Assembly: GCF_014650915.1 (NCBI RefSeq)
Contig: NZ_BMVW01000016.1
Location: 1-64,000, forward strand
Reading direction: 5' to 3'
DNA length: 64,000 nucleotides
DNA from: Streptomyces poonensis
GTDB taxonomy: Bacteria > Actinomycetota > Actinomycetes > Streptomycetales > Streptomycetaceae
Shown: positions 41,782-50,541 of the stretch, in pieces
Layout of the letters: every line of letters begins with the position of its first letter
Numbering within the stretch: the first letter of the stretch is position 1
Notes under the pieces: generated by a model
Database searches by the model: none
What the model saw: only the letters and a program-made list of their open reading frames with translations
What the model was told of the DNA's origin: nothing
Program-made: the position numbers and the translations under genes

Positions 41782-42082
41782 GAACGCATGATCGAGTACC
41801 GCACTGACCTACGTCGACCTGGTTTCGCCACTCAGCACTCGCTCGCTCTCAACGGCATCGGCCGAACTGCTGCCGTCGGAGCTAGGGCCGGTCGGCTCCG
41901 CCTGTTGAACCTGCATGACAGCGAGGGCCTGGCCAAGGCGGGGCGAACTGTTGCACGGGATCTGTTCAGGTGTCGGTCATCTAAGTGTCGTCAGCTGGTT
42001 CCGGCAGGTCGCTGCTTCGATGGCACGCTCTGACAGCCGGTTCACCGCTCCACCGGCCCAGCACGACTTCGAGGCAGGTCAC

Positions 42083-42658
42083 ATGTCGTTCCCCGTGCAG
42101 TCCGAGCCTTCCGGTGACAGCGTTGCGTCGCCTTCGGACTCATACGCCGACGCCCTCACCGTCGACACCGACGTGACGGACCTGCTCGCGGCTGATCACC
42201 TGCTCCGGACGCTGGCGTCCGAACTCGTTCTCCCCGAGGACGAGGACGTGATCGGTTGCACGCACCTGATGCGCGACGACCGGCCGCGGGTCGTTCTCTC
42301 CTTCGCGCTGCCGACCCGGGAGGCGCGGGACTCCGCCCACGAGCGGCTCACGGCCATGGGGTACGAGGTCACGGACGGCGTCCCCGACGAGGTGGGCCGT
42401 GCGGTGCTGTACCCCGGAGTCGCGTCCCTCACGGGCACCGTCACCGTCGCCGAGCTGCTGTCGCGCTCCGCGATCGACCGGGTGACCGTCCTGGGCACCC
42501 AGGAGCCGCCCGCACCGGACACCGAGCTGGTGACCCGGGAGCATGTGCGGCCGCAGTGGCAGAACGGTGAGCTCGTGCTGGCCGCCATGCCCGCGGTGGG
42601 CGGCAGGCTGGTTCCGTTCGAGGTGCCCGATCCGACTCCGTGCTGCGCGGACCATTGA
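42083..42658 (+). CDS. Hypothetical protein (191 aa)
   Basis: The ATG at 42083 follows GAGGCAGG. Coding bias is strong, and the protein is acidic (SDSYADALTVDTDVTDLLAADHLL). A segment around residues 60-100 (RDDRPRVVLSFALPTREARDSAHERLTAMGYEV) looks like a small alpha/beta domain. I do not recognise the family. The next hypothetical gene starts 40 bases downstream on the same strand. Confidence 0.6.
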   Translation: MSFPVQSEPSGDSVASPSDSYADALTVDTDVTDLLAADHLLRTLASELVLPEDEDVIGCTHLMRDDRPRVVLSFALPTREARDSAHERLTAMGYEVTDGVPDEVGRAVLYPGVASLTGTVTVAELLSRSAIDRVTVLGTQEPPAPDTELVTREHVRPQWQNGELVLAAMPAVGGRLVPFEVPDPTPCCADH

Positions 42659-42698
42659 GCGTCGGCTGAGTGTCAGTGGTGGCCGTTGGCGTGCGGTC

Positions 42699-43226
42699 AT
42701 GGCTGACGCGTACACCACCCTGTGGACCAACGACCTCTGCCGGGCGCTCATCTCCGGCGGTTACGAGGGACAGCGGCCGAGCGTGCTGTTCGGCGGGCCG
42801 CACCAGTCGCAGCCCAGTTTCGTCCGGGCGGGCGTCCGCCCGGGGGATCGGGTCTATCCGATACGTGTCTTCCGCAAGCGGATGTGGGTCCTGGGGGCCA
42901 TGGAGGTCGGGCAGCTGCTGGACTACGACACGGCCGGTGAGCACCTCGACATGGAGGACTACCTCCGGCTCGTTCACTGGAAGCCGTTGAAGGGCGGCTG
43001 TGTCAGTGAGGTTGTCGTCGGACCGCCCGGCACGCCGCTCGCCTTCGACCGGGCGGTCCCGGGAGACCTCCTCGCCCGGCTGACCTGCCGCTCGCGGCGC
43101 GGCGAGCGGCAGATCAAGCACGTCGTGGACGGAGAGCTGCGCAGCGTGGTGAGCCTCCGGGGGATCTACCGGCTGGCACCGGAGTCGGCCGGTGAGCTGG
43201 AGGCGCTGGTGGCCGCTGCGGAGTGA
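42699..43226 (+). CDS. Hypothetical protein (175 aa)
   Basis: A basic protein whose middle (VRAGVRPGDRVYPIRVFRKRMWVLGAMEV) resembles the strand-turn-strand core of PUA/EVE-like domains, but the similarity is weak. TCRSRRGERQIKHVVDGELRSVVSLRGIYRLAP follows. Its stop lies 12 bases from that of the convergent beta-galactosidase gene. No function can be given. Confidence 0.55.
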   Translation: MADAYTTLWTNDLCRALISGGYEGQRPSVLFGGPHQSQPSFVRAGVRPGDRVYPIRVFRKRMWVLGAMEVGQLLDYDTAGEHLDMEDYLRLVHWKPLKGGCVSEVVVGPPGTPLAFDRAVPGDLLARLTCRSRRGERQIKHVVDGELRSVVSLRGIYRLAPESAGELEALVAAAE

Positions 43227-43238
43227 GTCCCTGTCCCG

Positions 43239-46211
43239 TCAGTCTCCGGTTTCCGTCGCCGAGAACACGAACGAGAACTCCGTCCGCCGCGCCCTCAAGT
43301 GGTACTGCGGCAGCGCGCCCGGCCCGCACGACTGCGACCCGATGCCCATCTGGCCGTGGTCCAGGTTGACCCACACCCGGTCGCCGTCGGGCCGGAGGTC
43401 CGTCAGGTGGTTCGCGGCGTCCAGTTGCTCGGTCGTCCAGCGGCGGGCCGTGAACCAGAACTCCGGGTCGCCCTCGATCCGCAGCCCACCCAGCTCGGCC
43501 CAGCGCACATCGGCCCGGGCGCCGTTCTCCTGGGGGCGCACGTACGGGGTCTGCAGCTCGTCCACCGTGGAGTGCCACAGGCCCAGCATCGAGGCCGACC
43601 GGGTGTCCGGGTACGCCTCGCCTGGGCCGCCGCCGAACCAGCGCACGCCGGCGGCGGACGAAGGAAGGCCGAAACGGATGCCCAGCCTCGGCAGCGGCAG
43701 CGTCCACTCGCCCTCGGGGGTCACGGCCACGGTCAGCTTCAGTCGGCTGCCGTCGGACGTCCAGCGGTAGACCGTGGCGAGGCCCACCTCCCAGCCGGCG
43801 GGCGCCACCCGGGTCCGTACCGTCAGCGCGTCGTCGCCCGGCTCCACCGCGTCCAGGCGGTGCCGCATCCGGTGCAGGCCGAGCTTGCGCCACAGCGGGC
43901 CGAGGCGCGGGTCGGTCTGCCAGTGCGCGCCGTGGTCGTTGTCGGTGGGCGCCCGCCAGACGTCCAGGCGGAGGCCGGTCAGCTGCGTCGTGCCGATCGT
44001 CCGCAGGTCTCCCGTACGGGCGTCGAAGGCGGCCGGGCCGAGAGTGATCAGTCGCTCGCCGGAGGCGACGGGGCTCACCGAGGCTGCGACGGCGGGCCAC
44101 GGCGTGCGGGCGACCGGCAGTTGGGCCCAGGCCACCACATGGCCCCTCGGGCCCCATGCCGTGTCGTCCGCCAGCAGCGCCCGTACCGTCCACTGGGACT
44201 CACCACCGCCGACCACCGCGGGCGGCTCCGGCAGCTTCACCTCCGCCGACTCGCCCGGCGCCAGCGCGGGCACGGACAGCGTGCCGCTCTCCACCGTCTC
44301 GCCGTCCACCTCGTACGACCACGCGAAGGCCAGCGCGGAGAGGTCCGCGAAGTCGTACCTGTTCGTCACCCGTACGGTGCCGCCACGCCCCTCTCCCCCC
44401 ATGCGAACCGGCTCGATCACCTTCTTGTACTCGACCAGGCCGGGCGACGGCGTACGGTCCGGGAACAGCAGCCCGTCGCACACGAAGTTCCCGTCGTGCA
44501 GCTCCTCGCCGAAGTCCCCGCCGTACGCGAAGCCGTACCGTTCGTCGGCGATCCCGTGGTCGATCCACTCCCAGACGAAGCCGCCCTGGATGCGGTTGTA
44601 CGTCTCGAAGATGTGCTGGTAGTCGGCCAGGCCACCCGGCCCGTTGCCCATCGCGTGCCCGTACTCGCACTGTATGAAGGGCAGTTCGCGGCGGCGGTGC
44701 GGGCCGCCGTCCAGGCCCTGGCCGATCCGTTCGACCTCCTCGTGGGGGGCGTACATCCGCGAGTAGACGTCCGTGTCGCGGCAGTTCCAGTCGCCCTCGT
44801 AGTGGATGAGCCGTGAGCCGTCCCGGTCGCGGATCCATTCCGCCATGGCCGTCAGGCCGCGGCCCGTGCCGGCCTCGTTGCCCAGGGACCACAGCACGAC
44901 CGACGGGTGGTTCTTGTCGCGCTCCACCATGCGGGCCGCGCGGTCCAGCAGGGCCGGGGTCCAGCGGTCGTCGTCGACGGGATTGTCGCGCCAGGCCTGC
45001 TCCACGAAGCCGTGCGTCTCCAGGTCGCACTCGTCGATCACCCACAGGCCGTACTCGTCGCACAGGTCGAGGAAGGCCGGGTGGGGCGGGTAGTGGGAGG
45101 TGCGGACGGCGTTGATGTTGTGCCGCTTCATCAGCAGCACGTCCTCGCGCATGGTGTCCAGGTCCAGGGCGCGTCCGCGCTCGGGGTGCCACTCGTGGCG
45201 GTTGACGCCCTTGAGGAGGACCGGACGGCCGTTGACCTTGATCAGGCCGTCCTCCAGGACGACCGTGCGGAAGCCGATCCGGAGCCGGACGCGCTCGCCG
45301 GCGGTGGCCAGGACGCCGTCGTACAGCTTCGGTGTCTCCGCCGTCCACGGGTCCACGGGGACCGTCACCGGCTCGCCCGTGGCGACGTCGACGCCGAGGG
45401 CGGGCACGGTGACCCGGCCGGGGACGTCCGAGTCGACGCGCAGGGTGCCGGCGCCCTCGACGTGGTCGTACGACGCGTGCACGAAGAAGTCCGTCACCGC
45501 GCCCGCCGGGCGGTGCAGCAGCGTGACGTCACGGAAGATGCCCGGCAGCCACCACTGGTCCTGGTCCTCCAGGTACGAGCCCGCCGACCACTGGTGGACG
45601 CGGACCGCGAGGACGTTCCCGGCGGGCTTCAGCAGATGCCCGACCGCGAACTCGTGCGGCAGCCGGGAGCCCTTGAACTCGCCGAGCTCCGTGCCGTTGA
45701 GCCAGACGCGGGCGCACGACTCGACTCCGTCGAAGCGCAGCAGCACCGTGTCCGTGTCGTCGCCGTCGGTGCCGTCCGCCGTCGGCCAGTCGTCCGGCAG
45801 GTCGAAGGTGCGCAGATGGTCGCCGGTCGGGTTCTCGGTCGGTACCCGCGGCGGGTCCACCGGGAACGGGTAGAGGTGGTTCGTGTAGATCGGCGAGCCG
45901 AAGGCGCCGTCGCCCTGCAGGACCCAGTGGCCCGGTACGGACACCTCGGCCCAGTCCCCGGCGTCGTAGCCCTCGGCGGCGAAGGATCCGTCCTCGGCGT
46001 CGGCCGTGCCCGACAGCCGGAATCGCCAGCGGCCGTTCAGGGACAGGGACGCGGCGTCGGAGGAGCCGGGGGCGTACCAGGCGCGCGGCGGCAGCGCGCC
46101 CTGGCCCGGCGAGACGTCCTCGACGTAGTCGGTGGAGCTGATGGAGTCGGTGGTGTCGGTCGGAGTGATGTTATCGGTAACAACGGTGGCAGCGGTGCTG
46201 CGGAGTGACAT
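43239..46211 (-). CDS. lacZ: GH2 beta-galactosidase
   Basis: A 990-aa cytoplasmic GH2 enzyme, close to E. coli LacZ in length. The acid/base Glu is in VVLWSLGNEAGTGRG and the nucleophile Glu in FIQCEYGHAMGNG. The sugar-binding DQDQWWLPGIFRDV loop, the domain-5 tail with EAYPDTRSASMLG and the YVRPQENG segment complete the family pattern. The ATG at 46211 follows AGGAG with ideal spacing. The N-terminal 28 residues, rich in Thr and Asp, are unusual, and an operator-like sequence lies inside them. A sugar permease scar precedes the gene. Confidence 0.95.
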   Translation of the reverse strand: MSLRSTAATVVTDNITPTDTTDSISSTDYVEDVSPGQGALPPRAWYAPGSSDAASLSLNGRWRFRLSGTADAEDGSFAAEGYDAGDWAEVSVPGHWVLQGDGAFGSPIYTNHLYPFPVDPPRVPTENPTGDHLRTFDLPDDWPTADGTDGDDTDTVLLRFDGVESCARVWLNGTELGEFKGSRLPHEFAVGHLLKPAGNVLAVRVHQWSAGSYLEDQDQWWLPGIFRDVTLLHRPAGAVTDFFVHASYDHVEGAGTLRVDSDVPGRVTVPALGVDVATGEPVTVPVDPWTAETPKLYDGVLATAGERVRLRIGFRTVVLEDGLIKVNGRPVLLKGVNRHEWHPERGRALDLDTMREDVLLMKRHNINAVRTSHYPPHPAFLDLCDEYGLWVIDECDLETHGFVEQAWRDNPVDDDRWTPALLDRAARMVERDKNHPSVVLWSLGNEAGTGRGLTAMAEWIRDRDGSRLIHYEGDWNCRDTDVYSRMYAPHEEVERIGQGLDGGPHRRRELPFIQCEYGHAMGNGPGGLADYQHIFETYNRIQGGFVWEWIDHGIADERYGFAYGGDFGEELHDGNFVCDGLLFPDRTPSPGLVEYKKVIEPVRMGGEGRGGTVRVTNRYDFADLSALAFAWSYEVDGETVESGTLSVPALAPGESAEVKLPEPPAVVGGGESQWTVRALLADDTAWGPRGHVVAWAQLPVARTPWPAVAASVSPVASGERLITLGPAAFDARTGDLRTIGTTQLTGLRLDVWRAPTDNDHGAHWQTDPRLGPLWRKLGLHRMRHRLDAVEPGDDALTVRTRVAPAGWEVGLATVYRWTSDGSRLKLTVAVTPEGEWTLPLPRLGIRFGLPSSAAGVRWFGGGPGEAYPDTRSASMLGLWHSTVDELQTPYVRPQENGARADVRWAELGGLRIEGDPEFWFTARRWTTEQLDAANHLTDLRPDGDRVWVNLDHGQMGIGSQSCGPGALPQYHLRARRTEFSFVFSATETGD
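46169..46182. promoter_or_regulatory. Operator-like inverted repeat inside lacZ start
   Basis: TGTTA and TAACA face each other around four bases (TGTTATCGGTAACA), the shape of many LacI-family operators. It lies 30-43 bases downstream of the lacZ ATG, in codons that encode an otherwise unconserved Thr/Asp-rich N-terminus. Confidence 0.45.
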
Positions 46212-46230
46212 CGGTCTCCTAGTTCAGCGT

Positions 46231-46311
46231 TCAGCCCTTGACGGTGGTCTGTGCGACGCCCCGCACCATTCGGCGCCCACGGAAGTGGAACACGAACACC
46301 ACCGTGTTCTC
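46231..46311 (-). pseudogene. 3' scar of a sugar ABC transporter permease gene
   Basis: The frame that ends at TGA 46231-46233 reads TVVFVFHFRGRRMVRGVAQTTVKG, which closely resembles the C-terminus of MalG-type sugar permeases (phenylalanine-rich end of the last helix, then ...VRG...VKG). Upstream the frame is open only to a stop near 46334, with no transporter sequence, so all but the last 27 codons are gone. The scar ends 19 bases before lacZ. Confidence 0.65.
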
Positions 46312-46445
46312 CAGCCCTTCGGAAGCTCGGCGGGACCAGTACGACTAACGGAACCGCTCGGCGCGGCGAACGGGGTTGCCCGTGCCGGTCGGCACGATGG
46401 GCGTGCGGAAGCGTGCCGACGTCGTGCCGAGGAGAGCGGAGAGCA

Positions 46446-48065
46446 ATGGTGGGAATCAGTCGCCGGAGCGTGTTGCGGCGTGGAGCGCAGGTGGCGGCCC
46501 TGACCGGTGCCGTTCTGGTACCGGGCGAGGCGGTCCGGGGAGCCGTCGCCGACCCGAACCGGGCCGGCGGCCCCGACCTGCCCGCCTCGGCGTGGCGGCA
46601 GCTGAGCCGGCGCCTGAGCGCGGGCGCGGGACTGTACCGGCCGAAGGACGCCCCCTACAAGCACCTGGTGCTGCCGAACAACCGGCGTTACGCGGCGGTG
46701 CGGCCGGCCGGTGTCGCCGCGTGCGCCACGGAGGGCGACGTGCGGGCGGCCCTGCGCTGGGCCGCCCACCACGGGATGCCGTTCGCCGTCCGCTCGGGCG
46801 GCCACAGTTTCGCCGGCCATTCCACCACCACGGGACTGCTGATCAGCCTGCGCCGGATGAAGAGCGTGGTGCCCAGCGGAGACGACCGGCTCGTGGTGGG
46901 CGGCGGGGCCACCGTCGGGGAACTGCACGACGCGCGGGCCGCCCACCTGTACGTCCCCGGCGGCCGCTGCCCCACCGTGGGCGTGGCCGGGCTGACGCTC
47001 GGCGGCGGGCTCGGCTTCAACGACCGCAAGTGGGGCATGACCTGCGACCGGCTGGCCGAGACCCGGCTCGTGCTGGCCGACGGCTCCCTCGTACGGGCCA
47101 GCGAGCGTGAGAACGCCGATCTGTTCTGGGCCTGCCGGGGCGGCGCGGGCGGCAACTTCGGCATCAACACCGGCTTCACCTACCACGCCGTCGACGTCCA
47201 GGGGCAGTCCGTCGGCGTCTTCGACCTGTCCTTCCCCGCCGTGCGCGGCGTCGAGGTCATGGACGCGGTGCAGGACGTCCTGGCCGCGGACCGGCACCAC
47301 GACTTCGATCTGCAGATCACCTTCAGGAGCAAGGGGGAGGACGGCGGCGCCACCCTCTCCCTGCTGGGCCAGCGCCTGGGCGACGAGGACGCGCTGCGCC
47401 GCGCCCTGCGCCCGGTCCTGTCGCTGAAGCCGGCCAAGCAGTTCCTGCAGCAGCGGCACTTCTTCGACGGTCAGAAGTACCTGTGGACCTCTCCGCCCAA
47501 GCCCGAGGCCGGCGCGTTCAAGTGCCTGGTCGCCGACCGCCGGCTCGACCGGCACACGGTCGTGGACGTCATCGACTGGATCGAGGAGTGGCGGCCCGGC
47601 AAGGGCGAGAACTCCGCCTACGTGGCGATGTTCGCGATGGGCGGCGCGGGCACCGCCCCGGCACCGGACGCGACCGCCTACCCGCACCGCCGCGCCACCC
47701 TGGTCATCGACATCGGCACCCACTGGCAGCCCGGCGCCCCGCGGTACGTGGTCGACCGGCTCCTCGACCAGCAGCGTGCCCTGTACCGCACCCTGCGCCA
47801 CGGCCTGCGCACCGACGCCGCGTACGTCAACTTCGCCGACCCCGATCTGCACGACTGGCAGCACGCCTACTACCAGGGCAACTACGAGCGCCTCGTCACC
47901 GTCAAGCGCCACTACGACCCGACCGGGCTCTTCCGCCACGCCCAGGGCGTCGGCGGGTCCGGCGGCCGGAACGGCCCGGCGACCGGAACGACCAGCGCGA
48001 CCAGAGTGACCAGAACGACCAGCGCGACCGGACGACCGGAACGGCTGGACGGCCGGAACGGCTAG
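46446..48065 (+). CDS. Secreted FAD-binding oxidoreductase, berberine-bridge-enzyme type
   Basis: A 539-aa flavoprotein exported by Tat (SRRSVLRRGAQVAALTGAVL). The FAD-binding PCMH domain shows VRSGGHSFAGHS, with the 8-alpha-linked His, and GGRCPTVGVAGLTLGGG, with a Cys in the 6-S-cysteinyl position, so bicovalent FAD is likely. The C-terminal berberine-bridge motif is YYQGNYERLVTVKRHYDPTGLF. Substrates of relatives are oligosaccharides or phenolics. The last 35 residues are Thr/Arg-rich repeats. Its stop shares CTAG with the alditol oxidase stop. Confidence 0.9.
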   Translation: MVGISRRSVLRRGAQVAALTGAVLVPGEAVRGAVADPNRAGGPDLPASAWRQLSRRLSAGAGLYRPKDAPYKHLVLPNNRRYAAVRPAGVAACATEGDVRAALRWAAHHGMPFAVRSGGHSFAGHSTTTGLLISLRRMKSVVPSGDDRLVVGGGATVGELHDARAAHLYVPGGRCPTVGVAGLTLGGGLGFNDRKWGMTCDRLAETRLVLADGSLVRASERENADLFWACRGGAGGNFGINTGFTYHAVDVQGQSVGVFDLSFPAVRGVEVMDAVQDVLAADRHHDFDLQITFRSKGEDGGATLSLLGQRLGDEDALRRALRPVLSLKPAKQFLQQRHFFDGQKYLWTSPPKPEAGAFKCLVADRRLDRHTVVDVIDWIEEWRPGKGENSAYVAMFAMGGAGTAPAPDATAYPHRRATLVIDIGTHWQPGAPRYVVDRLLDQQRALYRTLRHGLRTDAAYVNFADPDLHDWQHAYYQGNYERLVTVKRHYDPTGLFRHAQGVGGSGGRNGPATGTTSATRVTRTTSATGRPERLDGRNG

Positions 48066-49306
48066 CCGCGGAGCACGTCCCGTACGAACGCGTTGCGGAA
48101 CTTCTCCTCCGGGTCCAGCGCGTCGGCCAGTGCCCGGAAGTCGTCCAGCCGGGGGTACCGGTCCCGGAAGCCCGCCGACGGCACCGTGAACACCTTGCCC
48201 CAGTGCGGGCGCGGCGCGAACGCCTCCAGGGCCTCCTCGACCAGGCGCACCACGGGCAGCACGGCCGTGAAGTCGTCGACCCAGGTGAAGTGGAGGGCGA
48301 CCGTGTCCCGCCCGTAGGAGGGGCTCAGCCACTGCTCGTCCGCGGCCACGGTACGGACCTCGCAGATCTGCAGCACGGGCGCGATCACGTCCCGTATCCC
48401 GTCCAGCGCGTGCAGCGCGTCCGTCGCGTGCGGGCGGGGCAGCAGGTACTCCGACTGGATCTCCGCGCCGCTGCTCGGCATGAACTCGGCGCGGAAGTGC
48501 GGCAGCCGCTCGTGCCAGGGGCCGGGGACGCCGGACTGCTGCGTGCAGTTGACGGCCGGCATCCCGGGCACGGGGTGCACCGCCTCCGTCGCGGGCGCCG
48601 CCCACGGGAAGTCCGGCAGCGGCCGGTCGGTGCGCCGCTTGACCCACACGTGGTTGAAGCGCGGCTCCCGCCAGTCGGTGAACAGGCTCACGCTGTACGC
48701 CGTCGCCGTCACGGCCGCGTGGTCGAGCCCGGCCAGCGGCAGGCCGACGTAGACGTGCTGCTCGACGTCGAAGGCCGGTTCGAGGTCGAGCGTCAGCGCC
48801 GTCACCGCGCCGAGGGCGCCCAGGTTCGTCACCGCGCCGCCGAAACGGGCGTCCCCGCGCGCGAGGGTGACCGTCTCCCCGCCCGCCGTGACCAGCTCGA
48901 CCTCGCGTACGGCCGACGCGAGCGGGCCGTTCCCGTCCCCTGACCCGTGGGTGCCGGTCGCCACCGAGCCGGCCACGGAGATGTGGGGGAGGGAGGCCAT
49001 GTTGGGCAGGGCCAGCCCGTGCCGGTGGACGGTGGCGGCGAGTTCCGCGTACCGGACGCCGCCGGCGACCCGTACCGTACGGGCCGCCGTGTCGACCTCG
49101 ACGATCTGCGGCAGCTCCGCCAGCGAGAGGAGCACGCCCTCGTTCCCCGGGTCGGCGATCCGGTTGAACGAGTGCCCGCTGCCGAGGACCCGCACCCGCG
49201 CGCTCGCCGCGACCAGGCTCCGCAGCGCCTCGACGGAGCGCGGCCGGTGCACCTCCTTGGCCGTGTAGGTGATGTTGCCCGCCCAGTTGGTCACGGTCTC
49301 GGCCAT
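48062..49306 (-). CDS. aldO: Alditol oxidase (xylitol/sorbitol oxidase)
   Basis: A 414-aa FAD enzyme that oxidises the terminal hydroxyl of polyols, making H2O2. It resembles Streptomyces coelicolor AldO over its length: TVTNWAGNITYTAKE, RVLGSGHSFN (His46, covalent FAD), SLPHISVAGSVATGTHGSG and WGKVFTVPSAGFRDRYPRL. It overlaps the convergent FAD oxidase by the shared CTAG. The start ATG at 49306 follows GAAGGGA. Confidence 0.93.
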   Translation of the reverse strand: MAETVTNWAGNITYTAKEVHRPRSVEALRSLVAASARVRVLGSGHSFNRIADPGNEGVLLSLAELPQIVEVDTAARTVRVAGGVRYAELAATVHRHGLALPNMASLPHISVAGSVATGTHGSGDGNGPLASAVREVELVTAGGETVTLARGDARFGGAVTNLGALGAVTALTLDLEPAFDVEQHVYVGLPLAGLDHAAVTATAYSVSLFTDWREPRFNHVWVKRRTDRPLPDFPWAAPATEAVHPVPGMPAVNCTQQSGVPGPWHERLPHFRAEFMPSSGAEIQSEYLLPRPHATDALHALDGIRDVIAPVLQICEVRTVAADEQWLSPSYGRDTVALHFTWVDDFTAVLPVVRLVEEALEAFAPRPHWGKVFTVPSAGFRDRYPRLDDFRALADALDPEEKFRNAFVRDVLRG

Positions 49307-49389
49307 CGGTGGTGTCCCTTCCGCAATCTCGCCGCGTCGGTGGCGACGAGGTGTGTACGACCGCATCCCAGCCGAAGGACGCCGCGTGA

Positions 49390-50286
49390 TCAAGAGCTGG
49401 TGGCCAGGAGTTCCCGGACGACATGCCGCGCGACGGCCGCCATGACCGGGTTCGTCTCGCGGTAGGCCCGCAGTTCGAGGAGCGCGACGGAGAGGGCCCA
49501 GCCGCGGCCCCGCGCCCAGGCCGCGCCGTCGGCGGCCAGCGCGGTACGGAAGACGGGGCGTGCCGTGGCGGGCAGGAGGTACCAGGCTGCGATCAGGTCG
49601 ACGGCCGGGTCGCCGAGGCCCAGACAGCCGAAGTCGATGACGGCGCTGAGCCGGCCGCCGGACGTCAGCACGTTCCCGGGCTGCAGATCGGCGTGGATCC
49701 AGACCGGCGGGCCGGGCCAGGGCGGGGCGGCGAGCGCCGCCTCCCAGACGGCGGTCGCCGCACCGGTGTCGACGACGTCCACGACGTCCCGCAGCTCCGC
49801 CAGGGCGGCGCGGGTCACCGCGTCCCGCTCGGCCAGGGGCTCGCTGCGGTAGGAGGGCGGGCCGCCGGCGGGATCGGCGCGGTGCAGCGCGGCGGCGAAC
49901 GCCGCCAGGTCGCGGGCGAGAGCCTCCTGGCCGGTACCCGGTGCGGCGGCCAGGTGAGGCCGCGGGTTCTCCCCGTCCAGCCACCGGTACACCGACCACC
50001 CCCAGGGATAGCCCTCGCCGGGCGCGCCCTTCACCAGGGGTACGGGCACGGGCACCGGAAGCCGCGGGGCGAGCCGCGGCAGCCACGTGTGCTCCTTGTC
50101 GACGTCCTGTGCGGCACCCGCGATCCGGGGCAGCCGGACGGCCAGGTCCGCGCCCAGCCGGAACATGGCGTTGGCCGTGCCGGCGGAGCGTACGGGTACG
50201 ACGGGGAGGTCCGCCCACCGGGGGAACTGCGCGGCCACCAGCCGCCGTACGAGGGAGAAGTCGATGATCGTGTCGTCGACGCGCAT
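49390..50286 (-). CDS. Aminoglycoside-phosphotransferase-fold protein
   Basis: A 298-aa kinase-fold protein. The catalytic HxD loop is VWIHADLQPGNVLTSGG and the metal-binding DFG-like motif is AVIDFGCLGLGDPAVDL. Members phosphorylate small molecules, not only antibiotics; the typical substrate in Streptomyces is unknown. It is divergent from the radical SAM gene across a region with two CRP-like palindromes. Confidence 0.9.
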   Translation of the reverse strand: MRVDDTIIDFSLVRRLVAAQFPRWADLPVVPVRSAGTANAMFRLGADLAVRLPRIAGAAQDVDKEHTWLPRLAPRLPVPVPVPLVKGAPGEGYPWGWSVYRWLDGENPRPHLAAAPGTGQEALARDLAAFAAALHRADPAGGPPSYRSEPLAERDAVTRAALAELRDVVDVVDTGAATAVWEAALAAPPWPGPPVWIHADLQPGNVLTSGGRLSAVIDFGCLGLGDPAVDLIAAWYLLPATARPVFRTALAADGAAWARGRGWALSVALLELRAYRETNPVMAAVARHVVRELLATSS

Positions 50287-50376
50287 CGGGCCATGGGAAC
50301 GTTCCTGCCGGGTGCACGTCAACCGGTTCGATCGGGGTCCGGCCGCCGGTTCGATCGGGATCCGGTCGCCGCCCGG

Positions 50377-50414
50377 GTGACCGACATCACCGAACCACCC
50401 GTGACCTGCGTCAC
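50377..50414. promoter_or_regulatory. Two CRP-type palindromes in a divergent promoter
   Basis: GTGACCGACATCAC (50377-50390) and GTGACCTGCGTCAC (50401-50414) both have the form GTGA-N6-TCAC, the symmetric core of CRP/FNR-family sites, spaced 24 bases start to start. They lie 91-128 bases upstream of the phosphotransferase ATG and 128-165 bases upstream of the radical SAM ATG. Confidence 0.55.
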
Positions 50415-50541
50415 CTCCGGGCGTCGCGCGCCCTCGTGGGGGGACCCGGCGCCGGTCGTGCCCAGGCAGGGGCATACCGTGAGGAGTCGAGCACAAGAGC
50501 CTGAGCAACCCCGGAGCGAGTCGGGAGCGAGGAGAGACGGG

